A DNA stretch of 10,950 nucleotides from CAYSAA01 sp964428905 (GTDB lineage: Bacteria; Atribacterota; Phoenicimicrobiia; Phoenicimicrobiales; Stramentimicrobiaceae), in assembly GCA_964428905.1 (NCBI GenBank), contig CAYSAA010000121.1, forward strand, positions 1 to 10,950, given 5' to 3'. The stretch's first letter is position 1, and each line of letters starts with the position of its first letter. Under the pieces are notes generated by a model. It was given only the letters and a program-made list of their open reading frames with translations. It had not been told where the DNA came from and ran no database searches. Below, piece by piece: positions 8,681 through 10,950 of the stretch. The position numbers and the translations under genes were made by a program.

Positions 8681-8723
8681 TTAACCATTACCACCTTCAA
8701 AGAAGGCGGTTTGTTATGGTTAA
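8681..8723 (-). other. Long hairpin in the fhs leader
   Basis: Outer arms TTAACCAT (8681-8688) and ATGGTTAA (8716-8723) and inner arms ACCACCTTC (8690-8698) and GAAGGCGGT (8702-8710) make a 17-pair stem with a 3-nt loop, a 1x5 internal loop and one G-U pair. No U-tract follows on either strand, so it is not a standard terminator. It lies just after the terminator of the glycine switch and about 77 nt before fhs. Possible roles are transcript stabilisation, RNase processing, or a remnant of a small mobile repeat; none is shown. Confidence 0.5.
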
Positions 8724-8765
8724 ATAAAATAGACAGAATCCTACATTGCATATAAGACTCTGTCT
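8720..8765 (-). terminator. Riboswitch-controlled intrinsic terminator
   Basis: The minus-strand RNA can form a 10-pair stem, AGACAGAGUC (8756-8765) with GAUUCUGUCU (8731-8740), one pair being G-U, with a 15-nt loop. An AUUUUAUUUA tract follows. Its 5' arm contains CAGAGUC, the same bases that close the basal helix of glycine aptamer II, so the two structures exclude each other. The U-tract is interrupted by A, so termination strength is uncertain. With glycine bound the arm is held in the aptamer and transcription should continue. Confidence 0.7.
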
Positions 8766-8985
8766 ATAATACCTGAGAGATTTTTCCTAAATCCTTGGTC
8801 AGAAAAAACTTTTTGGCCCAAGTTGCTTATTCCGTGATTACTTAGGAAATTGCCCCTTCGGTGATATAAATATCTTTCCAGAGGTCTGTCCAATTTCGGT
8901 CCTTTTGCCTGAGAGTTTGGATGAGTAATCATCTTGCCCCTTCGGCGTTTTTTCATTGTATAACTGAAAAAAACTCTCCCGAAAC
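8756..8985 (-). ncRNA. Tandem glycine riboswitch (gcvT motif)
   Basis: Two glycine aptamers in series, read on the minus strand. Aptamer I (about 8894-8984) has basal arms TTTCGG/CCGAAA (8979-8984 with 8894-8899), the GGGAGAG block (8974-8980), GCCGAAGGGGCAA (8934-8946) and CTCTCAGGCAAAAGGACCG (8897-8915). Aptamer II (about 8756-8886) has CTCTGGA, CACCGAAGGGGCAA (8850-8863), CTCTCAGGTAT (8769-8779) and the closing CAGAG. The last resembles the aptamer II end of the Bacillus subtilis gcvT switch. A possible leader-linker helix CUGU (8992-8995)/ACAG (8886-8889) would fit the known kink-turn. Aptamer II carries an enlarged side arm, TTCCTAA (842-848 of the 8000s)/TTAGGAA (784-790), about 65 nt. 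The switch lies upstream of fhs-gcv and controls that operon by the overlapping terminator; glycine is predicted to switch it on. Confidence 0.96.
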
Positions 8986-9098
8986 CATCATACAGCTTTG
9001 AATATTTTATTTATCCCTATTGAACCGAACGATAAGGTATGGAAAAAATACCTATCTATGATATAATTTAAATGTTTTTTACCATGCTTCTAAAAATT

Positions 9099-9127
9099 AT
9101 TATATAATATAAATAAACTAATGACAA
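9099..9127 (-). promoter_or_regulatory. Sigma-A-type promoter of the glycine operon
   Basis: On the minus strand TTGTCA (9122-9127) and a perfect TATAAT (9099-9104) are separated by exactly 17 bases, giving a predicted transcription start near 9092. It is the best promoter match seen in the intergenic region and lies about 108 nt upstream of the riboswitch. That leader holds an imperfect stem (GGTAT/ATACC core near 9036-9053) of unknown meaning. The -35 box lies in the untranslated region just before guaA on the other strand. Confidence 0.7.
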
Positions 9128-9156
9128 GTAAATTGTATGGAAAGTGATAAAGCATA

Positions 9157-10710
9157 TTGAATAAAAAAAATATAAACAAAGACTGGATTGCTATTTTAGA
9201 TTTTGGATCACAGTATACTCAACTAATTGCCCGAAGAATCAGGGAATTTCAGGTCTATTCGGAAATTTATCCCTACTATATTAATTTATCTATATTGAAA
9301 AAAAATCCACCCAAAGGTATTATCTTATCCGGAGGTCCGGACAGTGTTTTAAATAAAAATGCACCTACTATTAGTCTAGATATCTTTCAATTAAAGATTC
9401 CAATGCTGGGAATATGTTATGGTACTCAGCTAATTGCTAAAATGATGGGTGGTCAGGTTGGTAATTCTGCTAAGGCTGAATTCGGACATACGATCGTTGA
9501 GATACATGATAAGAATAAATTATTTTATGGATTGCCAGATCGTATTGCTACCTGGATGAGCCACCATGATATCATTGAAAAAATACCCGAAGGGTTTACA
9601 TTAACCGCGGTTAGCCAGGGAGAAAAGATTGCAGCCATCTGTAATGAAAAAAGATTCATATACGGGTTACAATTTCACCCCGAAGTGACCCATACCGAAA
9701 ACGGAAAAGATATTTTATATAATTTTGCTCATCGAATTTGTAAATGTCCAGCAAAATGGACTCCCGGCGTTTTTATTGATCAAACAATCAATGAAATTAA
9801 ACATGTAGTTGGAGAAGGGAAAGTAGTTGCGGGAGTCAGTGGAGGAATTGATTCCCTGGTTGCCGCTGTATTGACCCATAAGGCTATCCCTGAGCAGCTT
9901 TATTGCATCTTTATTGATACCGGTCTTATGCGTAAGAATGAAGCACAAGAAGTCAAAAAGATTTTTCGAGAATCTTTTGAAATTACATTACTTTATTACG
10001 ATTATTCTAAAGAATTTATCTCTGCTTTGCAGGGAGTTACTGATCCAGAAGAAAAAAGGAGGATCATCGGAAACCTATTCATAAAGATTTTTGAGGAAAA
10101 GGCCAGGGGTATTGGAAAAGTAACACATCTTTTACAGGGGACACTTTATCCTGATGTTATAGAAAGTGTTTCCACCAGAGGCCCTTCAGCCAAGATTAAG
10201 TCTCATCATAATGTTGGTGGATTGCCTGATAAAATGGAATTAAAGCTTTTGGAACCTTTAAAGAATTTATTTAAAGATGAAGTAAGGAAAATTGGACAAA
10301 AATTAGGTATTCCAGAGAAAATGATATGGAGACAACCATTTCCCGGTCCGGGTTTGGGAATTAGAGTCATCGGTGAAATAAATATGGAAAAGTTACAGAT
10401 TTTAAGAGAAGCTGATGATATCATTCGAAAAGAAATAAGTAAAGAAAATATGAATCAAGATCTATGGCAGTATTTTGGTATTCTTCTTCCCGTCAAATCT
10501 GTAGGGGTAATGGGTGACTTGAGAACCTATGATTACAGTTTAGTTTTAAGAGTTGTAACCAGCTATGACGGTATGACTGCAGACTGGGCGAGATTGTCAA
10601 ATGAGCTTCTGGCCAGAATTTCGAATTGTTTAATTAATCAGGTAAAGGGAATTAATCGGGTACTTTATGATATCAGTTCCAAACCGCCTGCTACCATTGA
10701 GTGGGAGTAG
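9157..10710 (+). CDS. guaA: GMP synthase, glutamine-hydrolysing
   Basis: Converts XMP to GMP using ATP and glutamine, the last step of guanine nucleotide synthesis; cytosolic. The product has 517 residues, the usual length. The N-terminal class I glutamine amidotransferase domain shows the catalytic triad C87 (MLGICYGTQ), H174 and E176 (LQFHPEVTHTENG). The ATP pyrophosphatase domain has the PP-loop SGGIDS at 228-233. The C-terminal dimerisation domain ends with DGMTADW and SKPPATIEWE, the family's terminal signature. Start: stops TGA and TAA lie in frame at 9145-9150 and the next in-frame ATG is beyond residue 80, so the TTG at 9157 is practically forced. A GGAAAGTGAT ribosome site (9139-9148) precedes it by 8 nt, only a partial anti-SD match. 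It is divergent from the glycine operon and has no evident functional link to it. Confidence 0.98.
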   Translation: MNKKNINKDWIAILDFGSQYTQLIARRIREFQVYSEIYPYYINLSILKKNPPKGIILSGGPDSVLNKNAPTISLDIFQLKIPMLGICYGTQLIAKMMGGQVGNSAKAEFGHTIVEIHDKNKLFYGLPDRIATWMSHHDIIEKIPEGFTLTAVSQGEKIAAICNEKRFIYGLQFHPEVTHTENGKDILYNFAHRICKCPAKWTPGVFIDQTINEIKHVVGEGKVVAGVSGGIDSLVAAVLTHKAIPEQLYCIFIDTGLMRKNEAQEVKKIFRESFEITLLYYDYSKEFISALQGVTDPEEKRRIIGNLFIKIFEEKARGIGKVTHLLQGTLYPDVIESVSTRGPSAKIKSHHNVGGLPDKMELKLLEPLKNLFKDEVRKIGQKLGIPEKMIWRQPFPGPGLGIRVIGEINMEKLQILREADDIIRKEISKENMNQDLWQYFGILLPVKSVGVMGDLRTYDYSLVLRVVTSYDGMTADWARLSNELLARISNCLINQVKGINRVLYDISSKPPATIEWE

Positions 10711-10738
10711 AATAGTAGGTGATAGGTAGTCCAAATAC

Positions 10739-10752
10739 AGTATTGCGTCGTG
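10739..10752 (+). repeat. 14-base direct repeat, copy 1
   Basis: AGTATTGCGTCGTG occurs exactly here and again at 10937-10950, about 198 bases apart. Two full 14-base matches within 240 bases go beyond simple low complexity and tie the two ends of the heptamer region together. Confidence 0.9.
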
Positions 10753-10936
10753 CGTATTGCGTATCGTGTCCAATACAAGATAATACAACAATAAATGCAT
10801 CTAAAAAGTATCGAGTTTACATACAGTATCGAGTAGGTAGTAGGTAGTTTTAAAAAAACGGTTCTTTGTTTATAGTTTATAGTTTTTAGTTAAATACAAT
10901 TAAAATTTGCCAATAACCGATCAATACTGTAAAAAT

Positions 10937-10950
10937 AGTATTGCGTCGTG
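10937..10950 (+). repeat. 14-base direct repeat, copy 2, at window edge
   Basis: Second exact copy of AGTATTGCGTCGTG. It touches the right edge of the window, so the match may extend further; in copy 1 the next bases are CGTATTGC. Confidence 0.9.

Larger units (their letters stand above)
10711..10950. repeat. Degenerate GT-headed heptamer repeat region after guaA
   Basis: No gene is seen in these 240 bases. Much of the stretch reads as consecutive 7-mers beginning with GT. One block at 10740-10774 is GTATTGC, GTCGTGC, GTATTGC, GTATCGT, GTCCAAT. Another at 10826-10853 is GTATCGA, GTAGGTA, GTAGGTA, GTTTTAA. A third at 10861-10895 is GTTCTTT, GTTTATA, GTTTATA, GTTTTTA, GTTAAAT. Further units occur at 10715 (GTAGGTG), 10729 (GTCCAAA), 10808 (GTATCGA) and 10815 (GTTTACA). 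Frame shifts between blocks often follow TACA. The region may continue past the window edge. It resembles in style the heptanucleotide short tandem repeats of cyanobacteria, though sequence and host differ. Function is unknown. Confidence 0.75.

Noticed and set aside
8741..8956. A 71-codon minus-strand open frame before fhs
   Set aside because: It lies wholly within the tandem glycine riboswitch, encodes a low-complexity basic peptide, and its start falls inside an aptamer helix.
9060..9113. Plus-strand TATAAT boxes at 9062-9067 and 9103-9108 as the guaA promoter
   Set aside because: Neither has a recognisable -35 element at normal spacing, and the DNA is nearly all A/T. A guaA promoter must exist but cannot be placed.
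10711..10950. CRISPR array
   Set aside because: Repeat units are only 7 bases, contiguous and variable, with no regular spacers and no cas genes nearby.

Overview
The window looks like chromosome from a low-GC, probably anaerobic bacterium. It carries a split glycine decarboxylase (separate PA and PB subunits), Shine-Dalgarno-led genes, and a glycine riboswitch of the Gram-positive/Clostridia-like type. Taxonomy cannot be fixed from the sequence. A Firmicutes lineage, or a deep anaerobic phylum such as Atribacterota, would both fit; this is inference only.

Nearly everything from 1 to about 9130 is one minus-strand gene cluster, read right to left. A good sigma-A-type promoter (about 9099-9127) is followed by a tandem glycine riboswitch (8756-8985). 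Its last helix overlaps an intrinsic-terminator-like hairpin (8720-8765). The genes then follow in order: fhs (formate-THF ligase), gcvH, gcvPA, gcvPB, gcvT, an alanine/glycine:Na+ symporter of the AGCS family, and alanine dehydrogenase (ald, cut by the left window edge). fhs to gcvT are closely spaced (11-46 nt). The symporter follows after 204 nt and ald after another 100 nt, so these last two may be partly independent.

Functionally the cluster is coherent. The symporter brings in glycine or alanine. GcvPA/PB/H/T split glycine to CO2, NH3 and methylene-THF. Fhs links formyl-THF to formate and ATP. Ald interconverts alanine (and in some bacteria glycine/glyoxylate) with the 2-oxo acid and ammonia. 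The switch architecture predicts that glycine turns expression ON, which favours glycine use over glycine synthesis as the ordinary direction. Dihydrolipoyl dehydrogenase (gcvL/lpd) and folD, both needed to complete the route, are not in the window.

To the right, on the plus strand, lies guaA (GMP synthetase, 9157-10710, TTG start), divergent from the glycine operon. After guaA the last 240 bases hold no gene. They consist largely of degenerate heptamers beginning with GT (GTATTGC, GTATCGA, GTAGGTA, GTTTATA), the least explained element of the window.
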